Shown piece after piece: positions 34,498-44,195 of a stretch of DNA of 64,000 bases. The notes under the pieces are model-generated. The model was not told the origin of the DNA, did no database searches, and saw nothing but the letters and a program-made list of their open reading frames with translations. Within the stretch, counting starts at the first letter, position 1. Each line of letters begins with the position of its first letter. Both the position numbers and the translations under genes were made by a program. This stretch comes from Chalara sp. BL73 (Eukaryota; Ascomycota; Leotiomycetes; Helotiales): the NCBI GenBank assembly GCA_918026815.1, contig CAKJVC010000017.1:1-64000 (forward strand). The letters are read 5' to 3'.

Positions 34498-35740
34498 GAT
34501 GAGATCTTTCCAGATAGGAGCTTGGTAGGGCCTTAGTTGGATTACAGAGGGTAGGTAAGGTCCTACCTGTATTTATGCCAACCGCCACTCCATCAAAAAT
34601 CCCGACTTCGCGCACACACCACCACATCACTTTCCTAATCAGGGTTGCACTATGTGACAGGCAACCAGCAGACGAGAGAAATGAGAGAACCCTATGCCCT
34701 GCTTCCTAGAACCAAACGTCAACTTTAAGCCCACGAATAGGGACAGCAGAATCCCTGTTGTCCATGGCCTGTAACCAAGGAAAGCGAATTATTTACCTCA
34801 ATCCGAGTTTCTACCGGAGACGAATAAGGAGCTACAATTATCCCCATGATTACGGCCATTGTCAGCTAGCCGGTTGACGGCCTGATGAACGAACATCCAA
34901 AAAGCGCGTATTTTTATTCTACTAATTCCCTAACCGAAGTTATTAATCCTGCAATAATACAATTAGTTTCAAGAAACGTTCGTCATGTGACTCATTTTCA
35001 AAACTCAATGATTTCACAACCAGCCGTCCAATTTAGTAGCTAGTTTTAATTAGGGTATCTAGCCAACGCACCATATAATGGTTGAAAACAAGTAATGATT
35101 TGAGCCTTAACTTCTCCTAATGCTTAGTCCCCTCCATCTCCTACACATTCCTAATAATAAGTACTTATCACGTGATGATTGTACTTACGAGCCCCAAGTA
35201 AATTTGGAGATCCTCAAGAATCGGCAGATGAATATTCAGCATCAGATATGGTCATTGATGCCCTAAGCTTTAATTGATAGGTGGCTGCGTATATTCGTGA
35301 CGGGATGTAGCGTGTGTGCAGAACTGGGAAGTGTTTGCGAGGGTTGTATACGCGTATAAGTACGAATACGAGTTGCAATGATACAGCAAATTAGTGGATG
35401 ATCTACCAAATGTTTACCCAACCAGATAGAAATGCCATTCCTTCGCTCCCAATGGCGACTTCTGTGCATCCGTAAATATATTATATACATACTACGGGGG
35501 CAAATTAACGCTAATGAGTAGAGGCCAGGTTTTAGCTACAAATAGCAAAATACCGCAAGTCCTGAACTGGTGATTGGTCTAGCTACCCACGGCCATAATC
35601 GCCCTACATTTAAGATTTATTTCATCCCGTAGATAATACGCAGATACCTTTTGCAACCCGTATCAGCTGTGTCTCTCCATCCCGTGTCATAAGAGTATAC
35701 CAACCCCGGCTTTGATCAGTGTAGCCAACAGTACAGTCTC
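34498..35740. other. intergenic region upstream of GH79, no gene seen
   Basis: Normal-composition DNA holding the promoter of the minus-strand GH79 gene. A palindromic ATCACGTGAT lies at about 35168-35177. Short open stretches on both strands show no recognisable protein features. The missing N-terminal half of the neighbouring GH3 relic is not found here. Confidence 0.5.
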
Positions 35741-35749
35741 GAGGAGAAA

Positions 35750-35948
35750 TACGGTACGGTTTGATTAGTAATAAAAAATGTCTGTATTTTTACGGGGGTA
35801 CGTACAGGCCGTGTGGCCGTATACTGACTGTATTTTCAAAATATTGTACGGAATACACCAAAAAGTATCCCTGTAAAAATTTCTCTTGGCGTTTATGCAG
35901 TACAGCCTTTAGCGTCTGGCCCGAGCTTTTGTACGGCCGTACGTACAG
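35750..35948. repeat. palindrome-rich insert next to the GH3 relic (possible MITE)
   Basis: About 200 bp between ACGGTACGG (about 35751) and GTACGGCCGTACGTACAG (ending about 35948). It contains several GTAC/GGCC palindromes and an imperfect inverted pair of about 16 bp (ATTTTTACGGGGGTAC near 35776 and GTATCCCTGTAAAAAT near 35865). It ends exactly where homology to GH3 beta-xylosidase begins, so it marks the break in that gene. A clean terminal inverted repeat with target duplication could not be defined, so the MITE reading is tentative. Confidence 0.35.
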
Positions 35949-37028
35949 TCACCCAGGTGCAAGGGAACTATTATGGGGTGGTGCCTTACCTCAAGACCCC
36001 CTTTCTGCTGCGCGTCGACTTGGCCTTAGTGTCGAATATGCCCTAGGGGCTAATATTTCTGATACCGATCCGTCGTCTGTTGTTGCGGTTGAATTGGCCA
36101 AAGCAGCAGATGTGATCATCTTTATGGGTGGTATAGACAATACTGTGGAAGCAGAGTCTTTGGACCGTAATAATATCATGTGGCCTGGGCCACAACTCTC
36201 CCTCCTTCGATCACTTATTGCGCTGAATAGGCCGATAATTGTCGTACAGATGGGTGGTGGCCAGGTTGACGACTCCGAGTTACTGAATGGGAACTCATCT
36301 GTAAATGCGCTTCTATGGGCTGGATATCCAGGTCAAGAAGGAGGCGCTGCTATTTTCGTCATTATTGTCGGAAATGCTGCGCCTGCAGGCAGATTGCCCG
36401 TCACTCAATATCCTACTTCCTATGCCGATGTTGTACCGGAAGTGGACATGGCACTTCGACCTGGGCCGGGGAATGCTAACTTGGGTCGTACGCATATCTG
36501 GTATACTGGAGATCCGATCGTACAATTCGGCAGCTGTCTTCATTATACGGATTTCAACCTCTCTTGGGGCGGAAATATCCACATCACTCCGTCGTCGGCG
36601 TATCTTAATATCTTAACATCCAGCGGTTGATCCTGGCGCAGGGTACGTATAATTGGTTGAAGCTTCTTGCTCAGCCACTCCCTCTGGAAATAAGCAACGT
36701 CGGCACTGTCAAGTCAGATTTTGTCGCGTTGCTCTTCCTTAAGAGTACGGTGGGCCCCGAACCATGGCCAAAGCAGACTCTCATTTCTTGCAGTCGGGCA
36801 CACGATATCATGCCGAATAGTTCTTCTATTGTGGAGTTGACTGTCAATATTGAAGAGTTGGTGCGGGTCAACGAGACAGGATCAAGGGTGTTGCACCCAG
36901 GACAGTACACTTTATTTGTAGATTTGGACGCAGCGGTTGAGCACAAGATCACACTGACAGGGGAGCCAGTAATGTTAGAGTACTCTCCTCAGCCACAGCG
37001 AAGAGCTTGTAGCACTATTTTTAAATAG
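35949..37028 (+). pseudogene. GH3 beta-xylosidase, C-terminal half only (relic)
   Basis: Homology to secreted fungal beta-1,4-xylosidases of family GH3 (BxlB/XlnD type) starts at a TQVQGNYYG block near 35952. It continues through GGIDNTVEAESLDRN, VVQMGGGQVDDSELL, AGYPGQEGG, AGRLPVTQYP and TYIWYTG-like blocks to the fibronectin-like C-terminal domain, ending at a natural-looking stop at 37028. The whole N-terminal TIM-barrel with the nucleophile aspartate is missing. Two frame changes are needed: one near 36000 (from the TQVQGNYYG frame into the main frame) and one near 36625 (between the TSSG and TYNWLKLL blocks). It is therefore a broken gene and the remaining domains are not an active enzyme. 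The sequence immediately downstream (37029-37200) is AT-rich and RIP-like. Confidence 0.85.
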
Positions 37029-37200
37029 TTAGCGTATTATTACTATTGTTTCGAAATTTGTTATATACGTGTAATTCGTAAAGAGCTAATTTACTATTAT
37101 TTTTTTAAAAAAAAAGAAAAACTACGCTTATTTATAAACAACTAGTTTACTATTGCCGGTTTAAATATTGTAGCGCGCAGTTATTAGTTTAACTGTTCCT
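37029..37200. other. short AT-rich RIP-like patch
   Basis: About 170 bp with the same composition as the left compartment (CpG kept, CpA/TpG poor), directly following the GH3 relic. Probably a remnant of a mutated repeat. No family can be named. Confidence 0.45.
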
Positions 37201-37932
37201 ACTTAAATTAAACTGTCACAATCATGGACTGTGTGACCTTTTACGCGATCCTTGATTGGTTCGCTTACTGGCCGATATTGGCATATCATGTGATCCTTTC
37301 TTCTATCATGGTCGCGTGCAACAACAATTCCACCTTTCCTTTTTAGTTTAGTGTTTTTGACTTGCCCGATCTACGCACGTGATGGCACTTAGGTGTTATT
37401 TTTATAAATGGTATAAGCGGGATGTCGAGGTCGCAAGCTTCAGGGCCACACGTCCCTGATACTGCTGTAACAAATCTCCCCGCAGTTCGCTACGCATTTC
37501 ACCGAATGACAATCCTAGAACGTAAGTCGGGGTAGGAACTGAATTCCACTTATGGGTTCGGGGTGCGGGGTGCGGAGCGCGGAGTGGAGAGTGCGGGTTC
37601 AAATTACTGGAGTTGGCCATTTCTATTTTAGCGGAATCCCGGGAATTTGATGTTTCTTCGATTTTCATCCCCCGCGGATTGCTGGGATAGTTGCATGCAA
37701 GCCAGACTACAGTACCCAGGGGAATCTGACTCAGTAGATTAACGTACTCCATCTAAGGGAGGTCCAAGTTGCAAGTCTCAGCGATCAACTTTAGTATATG
37801 TATAATGAAGGCTTGCTGTATTCCTGAGACTCCTCTTGTATCATCCTAGTGCCTCTTCTCGCTGCCTCCCCATGTTGTATCGTCTTAGGCTATAATCTCT
37901 CTAGGGCAGACTTTCGTCGTTTTTGAAACGCA
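37201..37932 (+). promoter_or_regulatory. promoter region of the GH5 gene with three CreA-type sites
   Basis: Three matches to the CreA/Mig1 core (SYGGRG, written as GCGGGG or CCCCGC) lie at 37478-37483, 37565-37570 and 37670-37675. In ascomycetes CreA represses genes for carbohydrate-degrading enzymes on glucose. A TATA-like TATATGTATAAT lies at about 37795-37806. A CT-rich tract (about 37825-37880) precedes the start codon, a common layout of fungal core promoters. The sites are short and would occur by chance at some rate; the clustering is the only support. Confidence 0.4.
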
Positions 37933-39265
37933 ATGAAACACTTACTTCTGACCACTCTTGTAAGTGCGGCGACCGTTCTTGCATGGCTGCCACTTGAAGG
38001 CGGCCTGGGGCAAAGTCACCCGAAACAATGGCTCCCGGCTAAAGGGAAGATGCGAGGTGTCAATCTTGGTTCTCACTTTATAGTAGAACCGTGGATGGTC
38101 CCAATTGAGTGGAATGCGATGGGTTGCGGAGCATATCCATCTGAATTCGACTGTGTCAAGGGCTTAGGACAGGAAAAAGCAAATGTTGCCTTCCAAGCTC
38201 ACTGGGAGCAATGGGTCACTGAAAAGGACGTTGAATCAATGGCATCTTGGGGTTTGAACACGATCCGTATTCCAGGTATATACCTACACCCTCAAAGAAA
38301 CCCTTCAATAATGCCTCGAGTGACTAATTATTGCCTTTCAGTTGGTTGGTGGATCAGAGAAGATCTGGTAGACCGCAACGAGGCATTCCCACAAGGCGGG
38401 TGGCGGTACCTTGAACGGATTTGCAACTGGGCTGCGAAGAATGGCATCTATGTTATTATTGACATGCATGGAGCACCTGGAGCTCAGACTCGGTGGCAAT
38501 CTTTTACAGGCATGGTAAATTTGATTATCTCGCCTAGTATTGAGATACAAGTTGGTAACCCTAATTTAGTGGGTCGAGTACCCTGGCTTTTACACAGTAT
38601 ACAACTACGGCCGCGCCTACGAGTTTCTCGAGTGGATGACGGAGTTGATTCATACCAACCGCCATTTCAGAACTGTTGGCATGATTCAAGTCATCAACGA
38701 ACCCGAGTGGGACTTTCCGTCCGTCAGGTCAGAATTCTATCCAATTTCGTATAAGAAGATCCGTGCTGTAGAGTCCAAACTCCATGTGAAGCCAAAAAAC
38801 GAAATTCACGTCCAGTTTATGGATACGAAGTGGGGAGCTGGCAACCCGAACGAATTTCTTCCTAGGAACGCTCGTACCCTTGCTTACGACAATCACCGAT
38901 ATCTTACTCGCGACTTTAATGTCCCTGCCAACAAGATTGCTTACATTAATGCTTCTTGCAACGACTACCTTAGTGTAAACAACGAAACTCCTCTCCTCGT
39001 CGGTGAATGGAGTTTAGGACCGAGAACAGCCGCAGAGAACACCCCAGAATTCACTGTTGCTGGAGGTCAGAATATGGAGTTCTATACAAGATGGTGGGCT
39101 GCGCAGGTGATTTCTTATGAGAGGGGCCTTGGTTCGGCAGGGTGGGTTTACTGGTCGTGGAGGACGCAGCTAGGAGAAGATTATCGTTGGGGCTACAAGA
39201 ATGCCGTAGAAGCAGGGGCAATTCCCAAGGACCCTAACCAGGCGTACCAAATCAATCCTTGTTAA
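37933..39265 (+). CDS. exgB-like: secreted GH5 glucanase, endo-beta-1,6-glucanase (ExgB)-like
   Basis: Three exons: 37933-38275, 38342-38514, 38570-39265. Introns are 66 bp (GTATAT...TTTCAG) and 55 bp (GTAAAT...TTTAG); phases close to 403 aa. The N-terminus is a signal peptide (MKHLLLTTLVSAATVLA). Conserved blocks: MRGVNLGSHFIVEPWM (about 40-55), NTIRIPVGWW across intron 1, IYVIIDMHGAPGAQT, the acid/base Glu 216 in VINEPEWD, and the nucleophile Glu 318 in LLVGEWSLGP. WVYWSWRTQLGEDYRWGY lies near the C-terminus. This pattern is that of fungal glucan endo-1,6-beta-glucosidase B-type GH5 enzymes, which act on beta-1,6-glucans of fungal walls. An exo-1,3-glucanase activity is the alternative. The gene looks intact. 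Confidence 0.88.
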
Positions 39266-39499
39266 GAAGCAGAGATTAGTGACTACTTAAGATGGGAATA
39301 AGAGGTGGTTGAATTCCTCAAAGTGAAAGGAGTCTTGGGGACTTTATCGGCGATCTTAGAGCGATAAGTGCCAGCGTGGTTAAGGCTGAGGTGAATTTTG
39401 AATACCATCGGTTAAACATACAAGCATCTACCGACCAATGTTCCACGATCGAGGAAATGGCACTCCGTATTGCGAGAGCCACGCCTATCTGACATTAAT
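39266..39499. other. intergenic, no gene seen
   Basis: Spacer between the convergent GH5 gene and the NmrA-like relic. It contains one half-match (GGCACTCCG, about 39459-39467) to the operator-like motif described below, but without the first CCG triplet. Confidence 0.5.
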
Positions 39500-40530
39500 T
39501 TACTCCGAGCATTGAAATATTATCGCGACTACAGTGAATGTGCCTGTAGCCGGAAAATCCCGATATAGCTTGTATTGAGGCTGCGTGTTCTGTCTCCTTG
39601 GGCTGTACCGCAACCTTCGTACGAAGCACGACATACAAACAAGTTGGAACTTCTGACTGCCCAATGCGGCAGCTGGTGGAAAGATCGCCTTGTACTCCTC
39701 TGCTGAAAGCTGCACGTAATTCGCCTTCCTGCCTACCTGTGACTTCCTGAAACTCCGTGGTGGTACGTTCAGGGGCGGAGCTATTTTGCCAAGAAACTTC
39801 TCAGAGTTCTTCATTATATTCCCAATAAGTTTGCCTGCCATGCGATATAGTTAATACAAAAACCTAAGTATATAAATGGCCAAACAACTCTCTCGTACCT
39901 TCAGCAGTATCATCACTGAACAGGCTGGTATATAAGGCCCATCCTCGTTCTTGTGAAACACCTGAGTGCAGGTCGACATAACGTAACAGCGAAAAGAATA
40001 TACAAAGCACGCTGGTCACACAAATGTACTTCTTAAACTCAGGTTTCTTGTCAAAATGTGGTGCATGCTTCAATCTTTCTTGGGTGGTTTGAGTCGCATG
40101 AAGCAAAAAGAAAAAGTGGTAATGTGCGAGAACCCAGCCTCTGTATCTGCATCTACAACATTCTTGCATTGCATCTTCTCCATCTCCAGCTTGTCCGCTT
40201 CTCGGAGGATTATCATGAGAAAGACAGTATGGCAGCTGTTGATTGCTTTCGCAATAGACAATTTCGAGTTCAAGTTAGCCCATTGGAAACCAGATATCAC
40301 TTCTCTAAGCACCTTCTTGCTACGCGAGATTCGTGGGAGTAGGTGCCATATAAATTTGACACTGCCATTTCGATCCCCTATTTTGCCAGGGATTAAGCTG
40401 CTGGTCTCGAGGCGTCTCAGGTAACACCACTTATTTTGACCTCTTTAGACAACACCAGATCAGAAGATCTGCTGATGACCGAACCTCCTTGATTGCCAGT
40501 GGTAGCAAAGGCCGTGATGAACCGAGGCAT
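39500..40530 (-). pseudogene. NmrA-like NAD(P)-binding protein, decayed
   Basis: On the minus strand the start (ATG at 40530) gives MPRFITAFATTGNQGGSV, the glycine-rich dinucleotide-binding start of NmrA-like Rossmann proteins. It is followed by a GVT-DAS-RPAA-SLAK block. That block is broken by three in-frame stops at 40417-40419 (TGA), 40393-40395 (TAA) and 40378-40380 (TAG). In other frames, NLNSKLSIAKAINSCHTVFL, QCKNVVDADTEAGFSHI (about 40070-40312), HFDKKPEFKKYI (about 40000-40070) and GKLIGNIMKNSEKFLGK...YVQLSAEEYKAI (39640-39841) follow the family order. NmrA-like proteins sense NAD(P) redox state or act as reductases. This copy cannot make a full protein. Confidence 0.75.
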
Positions 40531-40963
40531 GATGGTATTTCCCTATTCGATTATAGTGCTTTCGGAGCTGTTATACTGTTAATGAATGAGCTTTGAAACT
40601 GGACAGTTGTTGAAAATAATGGAATAATTTATTATGTAGTACTAATCATATGCTACACTTGCCTTGGAACCCGTGAGCATGAGCTAGAATGTATGCGGCT
40701 GCTTACACTATCACTGTATGAGGCTTATTATGGGAGTGTTCGTGCGCAAAGATGACTTACTTAATCTAGTCACTATAGTAAGTTAGTGTATATTATTTGA
40801 CATCATGATATTAGAAAAAGGGTAGGGAAAAGTGACTAGAAAATGCCACACTCTTCTACCCTGATTGGTAATATACACTCGCGTATTAATGGTGATAACG
40901 GAACAACCCCTACAATAATGGGCCAAAAATCTACATATTTTGCTTCTATATTGTATTTACCGG
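40531..40963. other. intergenic, no gene seen
   Basis: AT-leaning spacer between the upstream side of the NmrA relic and the 3' end of the GH3 beta-glucosidase. No protein, RNA or repeat feature is recognised. Confidence 0.5.
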
Positions 40964-43701
40964 TTATACACCAGACCACCATTTTGTCTCTATCAGCTCA
41001 AAAGCCTTGTTGAGAGGTGTTTGGGCACTGGAACTGCCTACCAAGACGTCGTATATTCCAGCTTCTTCAATCCACATGTCTCGCTCTTCGTCCCAGAAGC
41101 TAGTGGCATATTTTCTCTCAGTCTGAATATTTACCACTGCTGACTCTCCAGCTTGGAGAAATTTCTTCGCAAACCCCTTCAGCTCTTTTGGTGGTCGTTG
41201 AATCGACGGTGACCGCTGCGAGATATACACTTGAACAACCTCTGCCCCATCAACTGAGCCAGTGTTTCGTACAAGCACGCTGACGATAAGCTTGTCAGAT
41301 CCGCCATCATTCGCAAGCGTAACTTCTAACTGAGATAGCTCAAAAGTTGTATATGATAGTCCCCACCCGAAGTGGAATTTGGGTTCTCTGTGCATGGATT
41401 CGTAGTAGCGGTATCCGATATAGATATCCTCTCCATACAATACGCGGCCCCTTTCCGATGTAAAATTCAAGTACGCAGGATTGTCTTCGACACGCACTGG
41501 GAAGGAAAGCGGCAATTTACCCGATGGATTCACATCTCCGAAAAGCACATCAGCAATGGCATTGCCGGTTTCGTTGCCGCCGTACCATGCTTGCACGACC
41601 CCAGCAACAGAGGAGGCCCACGGCATGCTCACTGGGGTTCCAGACTGAATTACCACGACTGTACGTGGATTGACTTCGGCAACAGCCTGGATAAGTTTGT
41701 CTGATAAGCCTGGCAAATCCATATGCTTTCGGTCGTGGCCCTCCTGTTCGTAGTCGCAATTCAATCCCAGGCAGAGAACTACCTGGTCTACTCTTTTCGC
41801 TAACGCGACAGCTTTGCCAATCTCTTCCTGATCATCAATGACTTTGGCGCCTCCTATCCGTATACCGCCACCGCCGAAAGAGACAACCCCATCGGCATTA
41901 GCTAATTTGGTAGTCACGCCACTGGCATAGACAACCTTGAGTTTGTACGTCTGTCCCTTTATGACCCGCTTGATTCCAGTCTCTTCTACGGTGCCAACAT
42001 TGAAAAAGCTGCCACCGCTTCGTTGTTTGGACTCGTTATCCACCAAAAGTTCGTCGTCTATATACAACCTGCCGGTGCCGAATACAGTGAGCCCGAACTC
42101 GAAATCGCAAGTTTCTTCTGGAGTGAACCATGCTTCAACCTCAGCATACCATAGATCTTCCGTCAACTTAGGGTGATGGTAGTCGGAAAGATACATGTAT
42201 GTGTCTTGCACATTTAAGACCTCTACCGGCTCTCGATCTTCAAAATATTGGGGCAACGTAAAGGCTTTAAATGTAACACCTAGCCCACCGTCGGCCGTTC
42301 TAAGTTGCGGTCCAAGAAGCGGAAGTAGTTTGTGGGTGGTGCAACCGGTAGCATAGTGTATTTCTGTGGCTTTCTCTCGGATTCCCTCAAACGGTGTAAT
42401 AGCATAGTAAGGTTGCAGGCTCGCCGATCCTCCACCACAGAAAGCGGCGATCTTTGCGTTAGGACCGATTACAGCGACCTTTCTTATTCAGTTATCCTCT
42501 CATATAGAACGTCCCTACTTTTCGGACGGGCATGACCTTACCTCCTTATTTTTCTGAAAGGGAAGCACGCTGCGCTCGTTTTTGAGTAGCACAATCGATT
42601 CTCCGGACAGTTTTCTCAACAAATCTGCCGTTTCTGGTATGTTTCGAGCTCTTTCGACTGCATTTTCGAGGATTCCTGTCTTACTTGCGCGATTTACGAG
42701 CTTAAGGATCTCGCGTACCCGTTCATCCAAGGTGTATCGTGTCACTTTCTTCGATAGTAGTGCATGGCTGAGCTGCTGTGCGCGCCAGCGAGACGGGCCG
42801 GGCATCTCCAAGTCAAGGCCGGAGTTGACTGCTTCAGATGTGGAATACGTGCCGTACCTAATAATTGTAGTTAGCGTTTGGTATCCGATTCATATGACCT
42901 GGTCACGGAGAATGATAATAACTGACCAATCACTCATAACCAGTCCTTCCCAACGCCATTCTCCTCTCAGGATGTCCTGCAGTAATTTGCGGTTCTCGTT
43001 GACATGGCGGCCGTTGACCTTATTGTACGCAGTCATAAAGCTCCCGGGACTTGAGTCTCTGACGGCGATCTGAAAGGGGAGCAAGTAGATTTCTCGCATA
43101 GCCCGTTCAGTCACAAGCGAGTCTACGGCCATCCTTTCATGCTCCTGATCGTTGGCAACAAAATGCTTAATACACGCTATGACACTCGTATCCTGTATAC
43201 CATTTACGACGGCGGCAGCCGATGCTCCAGCAAGAACAGGATCTTCGGAGAACGATTCGAAACCGCGTCCTCCCAATGGGCTGCGATGCATATTCACTGT
43301 CGGGCCAAGAAGCACATGTGCGCCTTTAGCTTTTGATTCCTCACCCAATAGTACTCCTGCCCGTCTCAAAAGGTTGGGATCCCAGGTCGCTGCAAGGGCA
43401 GTTCCGCAAGGTAGACATGCAGCCGGCTGTCCATTAAAGAATCGTGTACCACGAACACCATTTGGGCCATCTGAGACTCTTACGGAGGGTATTCGTAGTC
43501 GAGGAACACTGGCCGTATGCCAGTGATCGATTCCTATCATAAGAACCCGGTCACTCAGGTATACCCAGCAGATAAAGAGAGAAATCCCAAACCTGATAGC
43601 AAATGTATTTTTTCCTTCTCACTCAACTTTAATAATATATCTTCTACGTCAAGATGTTCGATGGGCGATGGCGGGGTTGGCTGGTCGATAATCTCATCCA
43701 T
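40964..43701 (-). CDS. intracellular GH3 beta-glucosidase with PA14 domain
   Basis: Four exons: 43701-43593, 43533-42927, 42857-42542, 42478-40964. Introns are 59, 69 and 63 bp; intron 2 has a CTAAC branch. Phases close to 848 aa, the usual length of the fungal Bgl H/I-type enzymes. There is no signal peptide ([13 protein letters not shown] start). Order of domains: GH3 barrel with [40 protein letters not shown], and the nucleophile Asp about 238 in VMSDWYG; GH3 C-terminal domain from about 335; PA14 insert at about 419-510 ([12 protein letters not shown]...[13 protein letters not shown]); the EQEGHDR block with the probable acid/base Glu about 590; fibronectin-like end. It releases terminal glucose from beta-glucosides inside the cell. 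It is divergent from the Zn2Cys6 gene at 44196 and shares a 494-bp promoter with it. Confidence 0.92.
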
Positions 43702-44096
43702 TGTAAATCGCTAGAGATTCTAGATCACTCGACTTAAGTAAACAGATCAAAGCGATTGAAAGGAAATAAATAGAGCTTTTATAGCTATCTTTTATAAGTA
43801 TATAACGTGAATTAAACAACCTAATTTGAGTGTGTGGGAAGGAATCGCATGGGAGTTTGCAATGCCTACTGTATACCCTCTAGAGCCCCTTTCCCAACGC
43901 TTTTAGTAGTTCGTCACTAGAAAAATCTAGATAAAACCGGCTAATGAGATGGTTTACGGACAAATTGCAAAAATAATATTCAGTGCCTTCGCTCTATGTT
44001 GAGCGAAGCCATAACTAAGCGAGCAGGGGTTTACTTGGGAATTTTTTTTTGGAGCTAGTAGGCGGGGTAGTTACAAGGTTGTAATATAAGCCACTT

Positions 44097-44107
44097 CCGG
44101 CACTCCG
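44097..44107 (-). promoter_or_regulatory. CGG-N5-CGG operator-like site 1
   Basis: CGGAGTGCCGG on the minus strand, within a 15-mer repeated identically 44 bp downstream. Candidate binding site of the adjacent Zn2Cys6 regulator. Confidence 0.55.
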
Positions 44108-44140
44108 CTAATCACGACCTGCTTAAGTACTACCAACCTT

Positions 44141-44151
44141 CCGGCACTCCG
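44141..44151 (-). promoter_or_regulatory. CGG-N5-CGG operator-like site 2
   Basis: CGGAGTGCCGG on the minus strand, 45 bp before the regulator start codon. Identical core and flanks to site 1. Confidence 0.55.
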
Positions 44152-44195
44152 CTGAACGTACATACACATCTCAATTCAAAATCTCAAACGAGCAT

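Larger units (their letters stand above)
43702..44195. promoter_or_regulatory. divergent promoter of GH3 beta-glucosidase and Zn2Cys6 regulator with two CGG-N5-CGG sites
   Basis: The 494-bp interval between the two start codons holds two identical 15-mers, TTCCGGCACTCCGCT, at 44095-44109 and 44139-44153. Each contains CCG-GCACT-CCG (44097-44107 and 44141-44151), i.e. CGG-AGTGC-CGG on the minus strand, 44 bp apart. Direct CGG repeats with fixed spacing are a classic binding pattern of Zn2Cys6 proteins. The same core recurs in the MFS/GH78 promoter. The sites are 44-99 bp upstream of the regulator start, so autoregulation is possible. Confidence 0.65.

Noticed and set aside
37402..37752. 116-codon minus-strand ORF upstream of GH5
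   Set aside because: It lies in the GH5 promoter, has no recognisable domain, and its openness follows from local GC content.
39458..39467. Additional operator-like site near the GH5 3' end
   Set aside because: It has GGCACTCCG but lacks the first CCG triplet, so the CGG-N5-CGG pattern is not met, and it is not in a promoter of a cluster gene.
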